DNA of 47,392 nucleotides, from positions 1 through 47,392 of the forward strand of contig DATNQD010000025.1 in NCBI GenBank assembly GCA_036702865.1. The letters are read 5' to 3'. Each line of letters begins with the position of its first letter. Within the stretch, counting starts at the first letter, position 1. The notes beneath the pieces are model-generated. The model was not told where the DNA came from and did no database searches. It worked only from the letters and a program-made list of their open reading frames with translations. Origin of the DNA: Trichocoleus sp. GTDB lineage: Bacteria; Cyanobacteriota; Cyanobacteriia; Elainellales; Elainellaceae. Positions 25,714 through 34,376 of this stretch are shown piece after piece. Made by a program: the position numbers and the translations under genes.

Positions 25714-28700
25714 TTAAAGTTTGGAGTCAAAAGTAATACTAAATGCAGTGCCATTTGTCCGATCTAGCTCAATTGTGCCCCGTAATTTTCGAGCTAATGC
25801 ACAAACGAGCTGGAGACCTAAAGAAGGAGACTGTTGGAAATTGAGGTTCTCAGGAATGCCAATGCCGCTATCTGCGACTGTCAACCTGTATTGCTGCGTA
25901 TCACTTGAAGAAAAAAGAATTTTAATTTCACCAGAACGATCGTTTGGGAAAGCATATTTTAGAGCATTCGAGACAAGTTCATTGATGATCAGTCCACAGG
26001 GAATCGCCGCATCAACTGCTAACTCAACCGGAGCAATTTCCATACGAAGGTGAGGCATGGAGCTTGAAGACCAATAGGATTGGAACATCCCATCCACCAA
26101 CGCCTGGACATACTCAACGAAGTTAATCTTAGCGAGGTTATCAGACTGATAAAGCTTCTCGTGAATGAGCGCCATTGTCTTGACCCGTTGCTGGCTCTCA
26201 ATAAATGGTTTCAAAACCTCAGGATTCTCAATCGTGTTTGCTTGCAGGTTGAGCAAGCTAGAAACCATTTGCAAATTGTTTTTCACCCGGTGATGTACTT
26301 CTTTGAGCAAAACTTCCTTTTCCTGTAAGGAAGCCCGGAGTTGGGTTTCGATCTGCTGGCGCTCCCTCAATTCAGTTTGCACTCGCTGGTAAAGGCTCGA
26401 TTGTTGGATAGCGATCGCTAACTGGTTACTGAGCTGTTGCAGGAATCCTGCCTCGTCTGGTTGCCAGAGGCGACGGTAGGCGCAGGCATGGACAATTAAC
26501 AGCCCCCAAACCTTGGTTGAGCCATCGTCTAAAGTGAGAATAATTGGAGCACTGATTTTAGACTTTACGCCAATCTGGTGTAAGAGCTGACCTAAGCAAG
26601 CTCCCCACTCATCGAGGGCAACATCTGAAACAATCCGGGGCTGCCCAACACAGTAATGCTTGATGCTGTCAGGAACAAGACAGGCATCTGTCCATGCCTT
26701 TACCCCTAAGCTGGGAAACTGCGGCAAAACGGATTCTTTGATGATTTCTCCCTGGTCATTGGGTAGCAACTGGAAAATGAGTGCCCGATCTGCCTGAAAC
26801 ATTGTCCGAACTTCGGTAACTGCTGTTTCTAAAATTGCATCTAAGTCAAGCGATTGGCGCACTCGCTGGGTGATAATCCGCAGCAGTCGTTCCCGTTGAG
26901 CCTTTTGTTGCAGTACAAGTTCTGCCCCTTTGCGATCGCTGATGTCAATCTGTATTCCAGTCATCGTTTTGGGGTTACCCTGCTTATCACAGCTCAGTTT
27001 ACCCTGAGAATATATCCAGCGAGTTAAACCATTAGGTAGCTGAACTCGGTATTCCCAAATCCAATCTATTTTTTCTGCTAATACCCGGTTCAATGCAGCC
27101 GTCGTTCGTTCTCGATCATCTGGGTGAACCGATGAGAGCCAACGATCGAAGTTGATTTCACAGCTTCCTGGCTCATATCCCATTAGCCTGAAGTTTTGGT
27201 CAGACCAGAAACTTTGGTTGGTTTGAATATCCCAGTCCCACATACCCGCTTTTGCACCTTCTAAAGCAAGGGACAGACGATGCTCACTTTGCCGCAAATC
27301 TGCTTCTGCTTGCTTGCGTTCCGTAATATTCTTTACCATGACCAACCTATGGATTGGTTTGCCATTCGGGTCATGAATGATGCTGGTTGACAAACTGACC
27401 CAGAAGATTTCCCCCGTTTTTTTGATATATCGTTTTTCAAGCTGGTAGTCTGGAACGATCCCGGCAGCCAACTGGTCTCTCAGACGCATACTCACAGCGA
27501 GGTCATCTGAATGTGTATAATCTGCAAATGATAATTCTGTTAGTTCTTGGGCACTATAACCGAGCATCTGGCAAAACTTACCATTCACTTTAAATAAGCG
27601 ATCGCTCGCTAACACACCAATCCCAATCCCCAAAGGAGCATCTTCAAACAACTTGCGGAAAAACTCTTCGCTTTGTTGCAGTGCTTTCTGGATTTCTTTC
27701 ACGGTGGTAATGTCGCGGGCTGTTGCCAGAACGGACGTAATAGAGCCATTCAGTGCAACTTCTGGAACGATTTTGCTCTGGTAGTGCCGAAGACCGTCAA
27801 CTGACGGAAAACTAAATTCCATTTCATTCGGCTGTCCTGTGGCAAAGACTGCTTGCAAAGAGGCAGACCATTGAGCAACTAAATCAGACGACATTCCCAA
27901 TTCTTCGTTGGTTTTACCAATAAAAACATCAGCAGATAATCCGGTTAACTGCTGCACACTTGGACTGACATAGAGATGGCGCAAATTGCGATCGAACCGA
28001 GCCACAATATCGGGTGTGTTTTCGACTAGCGCTCTGAAGGACTGCTCTCGCTCCCGCAGGAGTGTCTCTGAGCGTTCTAATTCCCTGGTGCGCTCTTGAA
28101 CTTTCAGATCAAGCTCCTGATTCAACTGTTGTAAAGCAACTTCGGCTTGTTTGCGTTCTGCTTCTAGCTGCTTTCTCCTACTGATATCTTTAGTAACAAC
28201 AAACTTAGCGACTCTATCTTTCCAAGTAATGATGTGAGAGCTAACTTCGACATCAAACACTTCACCGTTTTTCTTGCAGTGTCGCCACTCTGCCTTGTAG
28301 AAATTAGATGAATTTTGAGCCAGGTCATTTCTTAAAGCTAGAATATCTTCCCGCGGATGAATATCAAAAAGCGTCATTGTTAAAAATTCGGCTCTTGAAT
28401 ACCCATAGAGGAAAACTGCTGCATCATTAACAACCAGGAAGGCAAGGGTTTCCGCATCAAAAATCCACATTGGGCTGGGATTATTTTCAAACAGCAATCG
28501 ATATTGAGCTTCCGACTGGGCAAGGACAAGTTGTGTCTGTTTGCGTTCGTCCTCGGCACGGATGCGATCGCTAATGTCTACTGAAACATCCACAAACCCA
28601 GTTGCATTTCCTTGTTGATCTCGAATTGCCGTTGTTGTTGATAAGACAGTGAGAATCTCACCATTTTTGCGCCGTAATGGATACTCTCCTTGCTTTTGAA

Positions 28701-29469
28701 AGTTTTTTTGTAGATCTGCAAACGATTCGATAAGAAGCTGTTTCTGGTTGAAAGGAGCGAGCACTTCAGCCATACTCCTGCCAATCACCTCATCTGCTTG
28801 CCACTGAAAAAGAGCTTCTGCAAAGTGATTCCAAAACGTGATATGTCCCTCTAAATCTGTGCAGATCACAGCATTACGAACTTGATTGAGCAAAGTAGCC
28901 TGAAACTGAATCTGTTGTTCAGCTTGCTTACGTTCTACAACTTCTTGTTGAAGCTGTTGATTCGATCGAGTTAACTCAGCAGTGCGTTCTGCAACCAGCG
29001 TTTCCAACTGTTCTTTATACTGCCTCAACTCCGCCTCTGCCTGCTGACGCTCTGTAATCTGCTGGAGCAAGTCCTGATTGATCGCTTCTAGTTGAGCAGG
29101 ACTAGCGAGCGCGAGCGCCTGGGGCACTAATGGCACAAGTTCCATTGCTGTAAACAACGAAACAAGGGCTGTGATTGCTTTAACTAGACCAGATACCCAA
29201 TACATCGGGTGCCACAGTGTCCAGACTTCTAATAGATGAGTCGTACCACAGCTCAGAATAAAGAAGCTAAACAACAGAAAGATTCCTGGAAAGGGTACAT
29301 CCCGTCGCTTACCGACAAAATAAACCAGAATGATTGGAATTAAGTAGTAAGACAGGGCTGTGATTAAATCAGATAGAGTGTGAAGCCAAACTAACCCTGG
29401 TTGCCAAAGATAGCAATGTCCGTGAGGAATATAGTGTTCTGAGAAGAAATGAGTTAAAAAACTAGTCAT
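25714..29469 (-). CDS. Ethylene-receptor-type sensor: EBD-multi-PAS-GAF-HisKA_2 kinase
   Basis: This 1251-residue membrane sensor has an N-terminal ethylene-binding domain of three helices (~26-51, 60-80, 88-112). Relative to plant ETR1 the key residues are present at identical spacing: Asp34, Tyr41, Ile71, Cys74 and His78 (FFILSCGTTHL), with Cys74/His78 as copper ligands. After a coiled coil (~125-190) come PAS domains at ~190-305, 318-435, 475-590, 600-718 and 728-845. A GAF follows (~865-1025), with Cys930 in TDACL and Cys958 in WGACLG at the two cyanobacteriochrome positions. The kinase is HisKA_2 (HHRVKNNLQ at 1059-1067; N-box LIINELVSNALKYAF; DSGIGIPENL). It should sense ethylene at the membrane and possibly light. 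It heads an operon with the receiver-kinase. Confidence 0.9.
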   Translation of the reverse strand: MTSFLTHFFSEHYIPHGHCYLWQPGLVWLHTLSDLITALSYYLIPIILVYFVGKRRDVPFPGIFLLFSFFILSCGTTHLLEVWTLWHPMYWVSGLVKAITALVSLFTAMELVPLVPQALALASPAQLEAINQDLLQQITERQQAEAELRQYKEQLETLVAERTAELTRSNQQLQQEVVERKQAEQQIQFQATLLNQVRNAVICTDLEGHITFWNHFAEALFQWQADEVIGRSMAEVLAPFNQKQLLIESFADLQKNFQKQGEYPLRRKNGEILTVLSTTTAIRDQQGNATGFVDVSVDISDRIRAEDERKQTQLVLAQSEAQYRLLFENNPSPMWIFDAETLAFLVVNDAAVFLYGYSRAEFLTMTLFDIHPREDILALRNDLAQNSSNFYKAEWRHCKKNGEVFDVEVSSHIITWKDRVAKFVVTKDISRRKQLEAERKQAEVALQQLNQELDLKVQERTRELERSETLLREREQSFRALVENTPDIVARFDRNLRHLYVSPSVQQLTGLSADVFIGKTNEELGMSSDLVAQWSASLQAVFATGQPNEMEFSFPSVDGLRHYQSKIVPEVALNGSITSVLATARDITTVKEIQKALQQSEEFFRKLFEDAPLGIGIGVLASDRLFKVNGKFCQMLGYSAQELTELSFADYTHSDDLAVSMRLRDQLAAGIVPDYQLEKRYIKKTGEIFWVSLSTSIIHDPNGKPIHRLVMVKNITERKQAEADLRQSEHRLSLALEGAKAGMWDWDIQTNQSFWSDQNFRLMGYEPGSCEINFDRWLSSVHPDDRERTTAALNRVLAEKIDWIWEYRVQLPNGLTRWIYSQGKLSCDKQGNPKTMTGIQIDISDRKGAELVLQQKAQRERLLRIITQRVRQSLDLDAILETAVTEVRTMFQADRALIFQLLPNDQGEIIKESVLPQFPSLGVKAWTDACLVPDSIKHYCVGQPRIVSDVALDEWGACLGQLLHQIGVKSKISAPIILTLDDGSTKVWGLLIVHACAYRRLWQPDEAGFLQQLSNQLAIAIQQSSLYQRVQTELRERQQIETQLRASLQEKEVLLKEVHHRVKNNLQMVSSLLNLQANTIENPEVLKPFIESQQRVKTMALIHEKLYQSDNLAKINFVEYVQALVDGMFQSYWSSSSMPHLRMEIAPVELAVDAAIPCGLIINELVSNALKYAFPNDRSGEIKILFSSSDTQQYRLTVADSGIGIPENLNFQQSPSLGLQLVCALARKLRGTIELDRTNGTAFSITFDSKL

Positions 29470-29859
29470 GATAACAATTGAAGAGCCTGTTTATATTTGT
29501 TAATAAATTGGACTAAAAATTTTTGATTGACGAACATTTGGCTGACAAACAAGCAGAGCAGGAAGGCTAAGCCTTGAGTTGAGGAGCTTTTCGATCTACT
29601 GTAATAATTACCATACTCAACAAATAAATCATGCAAATCCCCTGTTTACATGATCTGCAAACGCGCTTGGGGTGATTTATCCTCTAGACAGATCAGTGAC
29701 CTTTACAAACCTTAAGCTCGATCGTAATGGGCTGAGTTTGTCGTGAATGACATTAATTTAACAAAGTGAAAAGTCTACATCCGTAGCCGATCGATTTTAT
29801 CCAAAGCTAGCAACCCTAACTCAGGTGTTAGTTACATGCTGCTCATCCAGGTAAAACGC
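29470..29859. other. Intergenic region, likely promoter of the sensor operon
   Basis: About 390 bases lie between the sensor start and the end of the MFS gene. No convincing coding frame was seen on either strand. A 13-base palindrome AAGGCTAAGCCTT lies near 29565, and CTAAC...GTTAG can pair near 29820 but has no T-run. The promoter of the minus-strand sensor operon should lie here; no unambiguous -35/-10 was assigned. Confidence 0.45.
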
Positions 29860-31467
29860 TCAGTTCGATTGCATCTCGTCCTGTTTACAGCCGATTGACG
29901 GGAGAACAGCGGGTACTGTCGCCAGCTCTGAAGCGGGCAATTCAACATGGTTTGAATGAGTCGATTTCTGTTTAATCTGGGCGTACCATCGTTCCAAGAT
30001 GTCCCTGAGCGATCGCCGCTGCGGTTCTTGCAGCCAAATCAACGGCAGCAGTGCCACGAGCCGCAAAACGCTGGACAGCGCAAATAATCCTGTAATCGTT
30101 CCCGTGTTGCTAGATTGGGCTAACCAGCCGCCTGTCAGTGCTCCCATCGCCCCAGTCACCCCACCGATCGCTGCCGTCATTGCAAAATATTTCGTCTGAT
30201 GTTGAACAGGAGCGATCGCCAGTTGCAAATTGTTGAGGCACAGGTCGATCGCCGCACCCGTCCCACCGCCCAGGAGGTGCAGCAGCGGGAACCACAGCCA
30301 AATTGAGAGTGGAGTTGTATCAGTACCTAACCAGAGGAGTGGGGTAACGGCAACCAGCACGCCATCCAGCAACAGAATGGGGCGATTCCCGATCTGGTCT
30401 GCCAATTTGCCCCAGAAGAGGAGCATCAGTAGATTCGCGCCTGCCCCTAATGCGTTGTAGAGCGTGACCCAGCTTAAATCGAGAGCCAGGTTATCGAGCA
30501 AATATAGATTGAAGAATGGATTGCTGAGGTTAATTCCAAATGCCCATAGACCAAAATAGAGCAAGAACAGCAGGAAACGAAAGTTGCTGAAAATGTCGCG
30601 GTGAGCTGTTTCCGGTAGGATTTTAGCAGTGACGATCGACTGGCACGCTGGCTCGGTTTCCTGAGAGATGGAACAACTGGGAAGCACTGAATTTTCTGAT
30701 TGAAGTTTCAACACTTCAGATGAATTTGCCTGCGGATTCACATCAGTCATGCCCGACTGAAAGCCCAAACTGATCAGCCCTGCAACAACTGCCGCAACCA
30801 GTAGCACGCCAAATCCCTGAATACTGCCTCCCATCCAGCGCGAAACCGTGACTCCGAATAATGGTAGGGCAATCAGACCAGTGAGGCTAAAGGCGCTATT
30901 GCGAAAGCCAAAATATCGTCCTCGAAGCTGTCGGGGAACTAAGGTCGCTAACCAGGACAACCAGGAAGCACCGCCGATCGCCCCCAATGCATTCGTTGCC
31001 AACATTACAGTCAGGGTTGCAACAATCATTTGCTGCGGGTGAGCAGGATGCCAGCTAAAGACAATAATTGCGATCGCTAACGGCAACCAGAGCAAGCGAG
31101 AAATGCCATAAATCCAGAGGCTATAAAGCCGACGACTGGTGGTGCAATCTGCCCAGTAAGCGCCTAAGGGTTGTAGTAAATTTGCCACCATCGGCATGGA
31201 AGCCAGCATCCCAATCTGTAAGGGAGTTGCCTCTAGCTCCACAAGAAAATTACTGAGTAACACGCCTCCAGTAATTGTGGAAAAAAGCGTCGCAAAAACT
31301 CCATCTAGCGTTGAAGCGCGGAGACTCGATCGAATTTCATCTTTGGAAATTTTTGTGAGTTGACTTTTGGGAACTGGAGATTCCAACGGTAGGATCGGGT
31401 CTGAAATCTCCTCGCTGGAAAAAACGATCGTTTCTTCTAAATTCGTTTTTTCTAAATAATGTGTCAC
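29860..31467 (-). CDS. MFS transporter with long N-terminal extension
   Basis: This 535-residue membrane protein begins at GTG 31467. Residues 1-50 are polar and precede the first helix. Two six-helix bundles follow, separated by a ~50-residue Ser/Glu-rich cytosolic loop (~245-295). The motif PRQLRGRYFGFRNS after helix 5 is typical of a group of bacterial MFS proteins with uncharacterised substrates. WGKLADQIGNRPILL after helix 8 is the repeat of the usual MFS loop. It has no same-strand neighbour close by and stands alone. The GTG is accepted because no ATG lies upstream of the first helix; AAGGA sits about 12 bases before it. Confidence 0.87.
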   Translation of the reverse strand: MTHYLEKTNLEETIVFSSEEISDPILPLESPVPKSQLTKISKDEIRSSLRASTLDGVFATLFSTITGGVLLSNFLVELEATPLQIGMLASMPMVANLLQPLGAYWADCTTSRRLYSLWIYGISRLLWLPLAIAIIVFSWHPAHPQQMIVATLTVMLATNALGAIGGASWLSWLATLVPRQLRGRYFGFRNSAFSLTGLIALPLFGVTVSRWMGGSIQGFGVLLVAAVVAGLISLGFQSGMTDVNPQANSSEVLKLQSENSVLPSCSISQETEPACQSIVTAKILPETAHRDIFSNFRFLLFLLYFGLWAFGINLSNPFFNLYLLDNLALDLSWVTLYNALGAGANLLMLLFWGKLADQIGNRPILLLDGVLVAVTPLLWLGTDTTPLSIWLWFPLLHLLGGGTGAAIDLCLNNLQLAIAPVQHQTKYFAMTAAIGGVTGAMGALTGGWLAQSSNTGTITGLFALSSVLRLVALLPLIWLQEPQRRSLRDILERWYAQIKQKSTHSNHVELPASELATVPAVLPSIGCKQDEMQSN

Positions 31468-31886
31468 CCAGCTTTGTCCTTAGAATCAGTTATTTTATCG
31501 TGCAGTTCTTAGAATTCCCAGACTGCCTAATTCAGAAACAGATGAATTTTCTTCTGAGTATGCCTTACTTTTCGCTCCAGTTCCAACACAGCAAAAATCC
31601 GTTTTTTAGCGCCTCATGCACCGAAATATTACCTGTTTAGACTGGGATCGAGCAGCCATTTCACTGATATCAGAGGAAATTAGGCACACCGTATCAATTT
31701 TGTGACAAAAACAAAAAACATCTTTTCCTCACGGATTCCTCGACCTTGAGCGCTAAGTTGAAATTGAACGAAATAACGCTTCTTAAACAACTGTTTTTCA
31801 CCCCAGATCATGACATCCACTGCACAGTTTATTGGGTTCACTATGCTTGGAGGAAAGAATAACGCTGTGACAATCAGGAGGACATC
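31468..31886. other. Intergenic region without a recognised gene
   Basis: About 420 bases precede the small membrane ORF. A minus-strand open frame at 31680-31952 runs opposite that small ORF, has unlikely composition and was not accepted. The sequence just before 31887 carries a strong plus-strand Shine-Dalgarno, so a plus-strand promoter probably lies here. Confidence 0.4.
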
Positions 31887-32045
31887 ATGCTTAAAACTAT
31901 TTTTATCGGCATTGGTATTGTCCTGGCATTGGTGCTCTTGAGTGTCATTCACTACAACAACATTCGCTACAACAACGGCAGAAAGGCACTCGCAAGCATC
32001 GCAGCCTGGGTTCGATCGCGCACATTCAATTGGCTCAAAATATGA
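31887..32045 (+). CDS. Small single-pass membrane protein (52 residues)
   Basis: The short frame starts at an ATG with a near-perfect Shine-Dalgarno AGGAGGA (31876-31882) at ideal spacing. Residues ~3-21 (KTIFIGIGIVLALVLLSVI) form one hydrophobic helix, followed by HYNNIRYNNGRK and a basic tail. No family is recognised. Its last 79 bases run antisense to the end of the NarL-type regulator, so the tail may be secondary and the gene may once have been longer. The strong ribosome-binding site and helix support translation; the overlap argues for caution. Confidence 0.45.
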   Translation: MLKTIFIGIGIVLALVLLSVIHYNNIRYNNGRKALASIAAWVRSRTFNWLKI

Positions 32046-32629
32046 GTAATGTGGTTTTTAACCGTTCGTTCCGAAATATAAAGTGATTCTGCAATCTCGC
32101 GATTACTGGCTCCTGCAACAATCAAACTGAGGACTTCGCGTTCGCGAGCAGTCAATCCTGCAAGTTCTGGCGGCAGATAAGTTGGTTGTGCCGGAATCGT
32201 TGGAGAAGCTGCTGCCATCGCTTTTTCAATTAAGCCTGGTCCCATTTGCGTATAACCTTTATAAATGGCTCGAATTGCAGCGGCTAAGTCGTCAGAGTGA
32301 GTATCTTTGAGCAAATAGCCTCGCGCTCCGACTCGCATTGCTTGCGAAACATATTCATCATCATCAAAGGTCGTCAGCACTAATACTCTGGTCTGGCTAA
32401 ATTGCTGGCAAATCTGGCGCGTTGCTGCCACACCATCCATCACAGGCATCCGCACATCCATTAATACGATATCGGGTTGCAGCGTTTTAACCTGAACGAT
32501 CGCCTGCTGCCCATTCTCTGCTTCACCCACTACTTCCAGGTCAGGCTTGGCTTCGAGGAGGCTTCTTAGACCCTGACGAATAATTGTTTGATCATCAACG
32601 AGCAAGAGCCGAATTTTGGTCTCAGTCAT
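31967..32629 (-). CDS. NarL/FixJ-family response regulator
   Basis: This 220-residue DNA-binding response regulator has a receiver at ~6-122 (acidic pair VDDQ, Asp58 in IVLMDVRMPVMDG, Thr in VLTTFDDDE, Lys in YLLKD). The LuxR-type helix-turn-helix is at ~152-212 (LTAREREVLSLIVAGASNRE, SERTVKNHITHILSQL). It activates or represses promoters after phosphorylation. No histidine kinase of the HisKA_3 type, the usual partner of NarL regulators, is in the window, so it is an orphan here. The start ATG at 32629 is standard. Its 3' end overlaps a convergent small ORF by 79 bases. Confidence 0.92.
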   Translation of the reverse strand: MTETKIRLLLVDDQTIIRQGLRSLLEAKPDLEVVGEAENGQQAIVQVKTLQPDIVLMDVRMPVMDGVAATRQICQQFSQTRVLVLTTFDDDEYVSQAMRVGARGYLLKDTHSDDLAAAIRAIYKGYTQMGPGLIEKAMAAASPTIPAQPTYLPPELAGLTAREREVLSLIVAGASNREIAESLYISERTVKNHITHILSQLNVRDRTQAAMLASAFLPLL

Positions 32630-32936
32630 CGCGCTTACTCAGCAACAAAATTAATGTGTTCATTTCAGCAGTCTTATCTCAACTCCCTATTCTGGCTTGT
32701 CTATTTTTAGTGTATTTCAACGAAATCGCTCTTTTGCAGCCTGACATTGACGTTCGATCCCTGCCTCCGTCGATCAAGCAATCTAAACGCTGTCCTTTAA
32801 GTGAAGCTGCACGTCGCTTTCTGAAAACTATGTATAGAAATGTCAAGATCGGGGCTTTTGATTAATAAATATTGCAGCCGATTGATCCCGTTGCTAGAGT
32901 GTGCTGGTTGATGACTAACGGTTTAGTCTTCTCGTT
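32630..32936. other. Intergenic region without a recognised gene
   Basis: The region lies between the divergent regulator and the leader of the SDR gene. A plus-strand frame ending at 32865 contains KRCPLSEAARRFL, which faintly recalls the C-terminal end of LysR-type regulators, but nothing upstream supports it. The promoter of the minus-strand regulator should lie here. Confidence 0.4.
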
Positions 32937-32950
32937 GGAGGAATGTGTCC

Positions 32951-32983
32951 ATGATCGACCTCACTTCTCACACCACTGCCTGA
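32951..32983 (+). CDS. Possible 10-codon leader ORF upstream of an SDR gene
   Basis: ATG at 32951 is preceded by GGAGG (32937-32941) with nine-base spacing and is followed by nine more codons (MIDLTSHTTA) and TGA. It lies 137 bases upstream of the SDR start, on the same strand. A hairpin follows between them. A tiny translated leader followed by a hairpin could mean translational control, but there is no codon bias (for example repeated amino-acid codons) to suggest attenuation. Confidence 0.3.
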   Translation: MIDLTSHTTA

Positions 32984-33009
32984 GTCCATTGTTGCGCCTG
33001 AGATGCCAC

Positions 33010-33042
33010 CCAACGTTTTGTCCTTTCGACCGACGACGTTGG
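33010..33042 (+). promoter_or_regulatory. Inverted repeat in the leader of the SDR gene
   Basis: CCAACGT (33010-33016) and ACGTTGG (33036-33042) are perfect complements around a 19-base loop. This could be a repressor operator or an RNA hairpin between the short leader ORF and the SDR start. There is no T-run, so it is not an intrinsic terminator. Confidence 0.35.
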
Positions 33043-33120
33043 AGCACCCCACACAGCCCCTTGCTCTCAGGTTGGCATTGACGGACGGCACTGTAAAACC
33101 TCATCATTGGAGGCTTGAAC

Positions 33121-33945
33121 ATGAAGATACAAGGAAAAACCGTACTCATTACCGGAGCTTCGCGTGGCATTGGACAAGCGATCGCCCTGGAATTTGCTCG
33201 ACAAGGAGCGAAGCGGCTCATCTTAGTTGCACGAAATCGCTCACGACTGGTAGAAGTTGCCAAAACCATTGAGGCACATGGAGTAGAGGCAGTTCCTTTA
33301 GCTTTAGATTTGTCTCAACCCATCACCGTCAATATTGCCGTCGCTCAAACCTGGCGGGATTATGGTCCAGTTGATGTTCTGATTAACTGCGCTGGTGTTG
33401 CCCATCAGTCCCCTTTTCTGCAAGCCCAAATTCCGCAGATGCAGGAAGAGATTGCAACCAACCTGATGGGAATGTATGTCATGACTCGCCTAATTGCACG
33501 GCGAATGGCAGCACAGCGGCAGGGCACGATCGTCAACGTTTCTAGCCTGATGGGAAAGGTTGCAGCACCCACCATGGCAACCTACTCTGCCACCAAATTT
33601 GCCATCTTAGGATTTACCCAGGCACTCAGAGGCGAGCTTGCTGCTCACAATATTCGAGTCGTTGCCTTGCTCCCCTCCCTGACCGACACCGACATGGTGC
33701 AGAACCTCCGCTGGTTTCGCTGGGTCGTCCCTACGACGGCTCAAAAAGTCGCTCAAACGCTAACAACGGGGCTACAAAGAGAAACCCCAGAAATTTTAGT
33801 GGGATGGCAAAGTCATCTGGTGGCTTGGGCGAATCGAATTGCGCCTTGGCTGGTGGAAAAGCTCTCTTTCCTGGCAGCCCCTTTGTCGCCCGATCGTCAG
33901 AGATGGTTGGCGGATCACCATTTCCTCGCAAAGGCGGAGCGCTAA
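33121..33945 (+). CDS. Short-chain dehydrogenase/reductase
   Basis: This 274-residue SDR starts at ATG 33121, chosen because GGAGG lies seven bases upstream; a TTG two codons earlier is less likely. The cofactor motif TGASRGIG is at 11-18. The NNAG motif is INCAG here, with Cys in place of the second Asn. The active-site Ser lies in VNVSSLMGK, and Tyr155-x3-Lys159 in TYSATKFA. Arg at 39 after the second strand (VARNRSR) suggests NADP(H) preference. The C-terminus contains a hydrophobic segment (LVAWANRIAPWLVEKLSFLA) that may contact the membrane. Substrate unknown; many such enzymes reduce lipids or ketones. No operon partner follows. Confidence 0.9.
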   Translation: MKIQGKTVLITGASRGIGQAIALEFARQGAKRLILVARNRSRLVEVAKTIEAHGVEAVPLALDLSQPITVNIAVAQTWRDYGPVDVLINCAGVAHQSPFLQAQIPQMQEEIATNLMGMYVMTRLIARRMAAQRQGTIVNVSSLMGKVAAPTMATYSATKFAILGFTQALRGELAAHNIRVVALLPSLTDTDMVQNLRWFRWVVPTTAQKVAQTLTTGLQRETPEILVGWQSHLVAWANRIAPWLVEKLSFLAAPLSPDRQRWLADHHFLAKAER

Positions 33946-34304
33946 AACTACCCTGACGGTTTGTCTCGGCTACCAACAGGAGCACCTGAATTCTGCCGTA
34001 TTGCCTGAATCGCTGAAGCGGTCTTGTCAAGTTAACAGTTTGACTGAACTGCCTGAGAATAAGCTCATTTGAAATCACAAAGCATCAATGTTCCCGGCTC
34101 TGTGAATCAGATTGTGCACTTGGTCAGACCCGATCAACGTTAACTTGACCGACCTCAATCGGCGATTTTTTGGCAGCTAGAGCCAGGACAACCCAATCGA
34201 GTCCTGCTGGAGAATTGGCTCTATGACACCAGGCGATCGTGCCATTAGTTAAGCAAACCTGATGAGAGTTAGAGTAAGACCAGATAACATAAAAATTTAA
34301 TTTG
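33946..34304. other. Intergenic region upstream of psb34
   Basis: About 360 bases have no convincing gene. CCGA...TCGG followed by CGATTTTTT near 34148-34170 might be a weak terminator for the SDR gene, but the stem is only four base pairs. The psb34 promoter follows directly. Confidence 0.4.
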
Positions 34305-34333
34305 TTGACTTATTGTAAATATATTGTTACATT
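34305..34333 (+). promoter_or_regulatory. Likely sigma-70-type promoter of psb34
   Basis: TTGACT (34305-34310) and TACATT (34328-34333) are separated by 17 bases in an AT-rich stretch. The -10 element lies 43 bases before the ATG. Each hexamer differs from consensus at one or two positions. Confidence 0.55.
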
Positions 34334-34376
34334 CATTTACATAAGGTTACAAAACAACACACAGAGAGAGGCAGCT

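Noticed and set aside
29562-29574. Palindrome AAGGCTAAGCCTT as an operator
   Set aside because: It is a single short palindrome without a partner or clear promoter nearby; chance occurrence is likely.
31680-31952. 90-residue minus-strand ORF
   Set aside because: It runs opposite the better supported small membrane ORF, has Cys/Phe-rich unlikely composition and no ribosome-binding site.
32698-32865. Possible LysR regulator tail (KRCPLSEAARRFL)
   Set aside because: Only about 13 residues resemble the LysR C-terminus, with no supporting upstream sequence or start; too weak to call a pseudogene.
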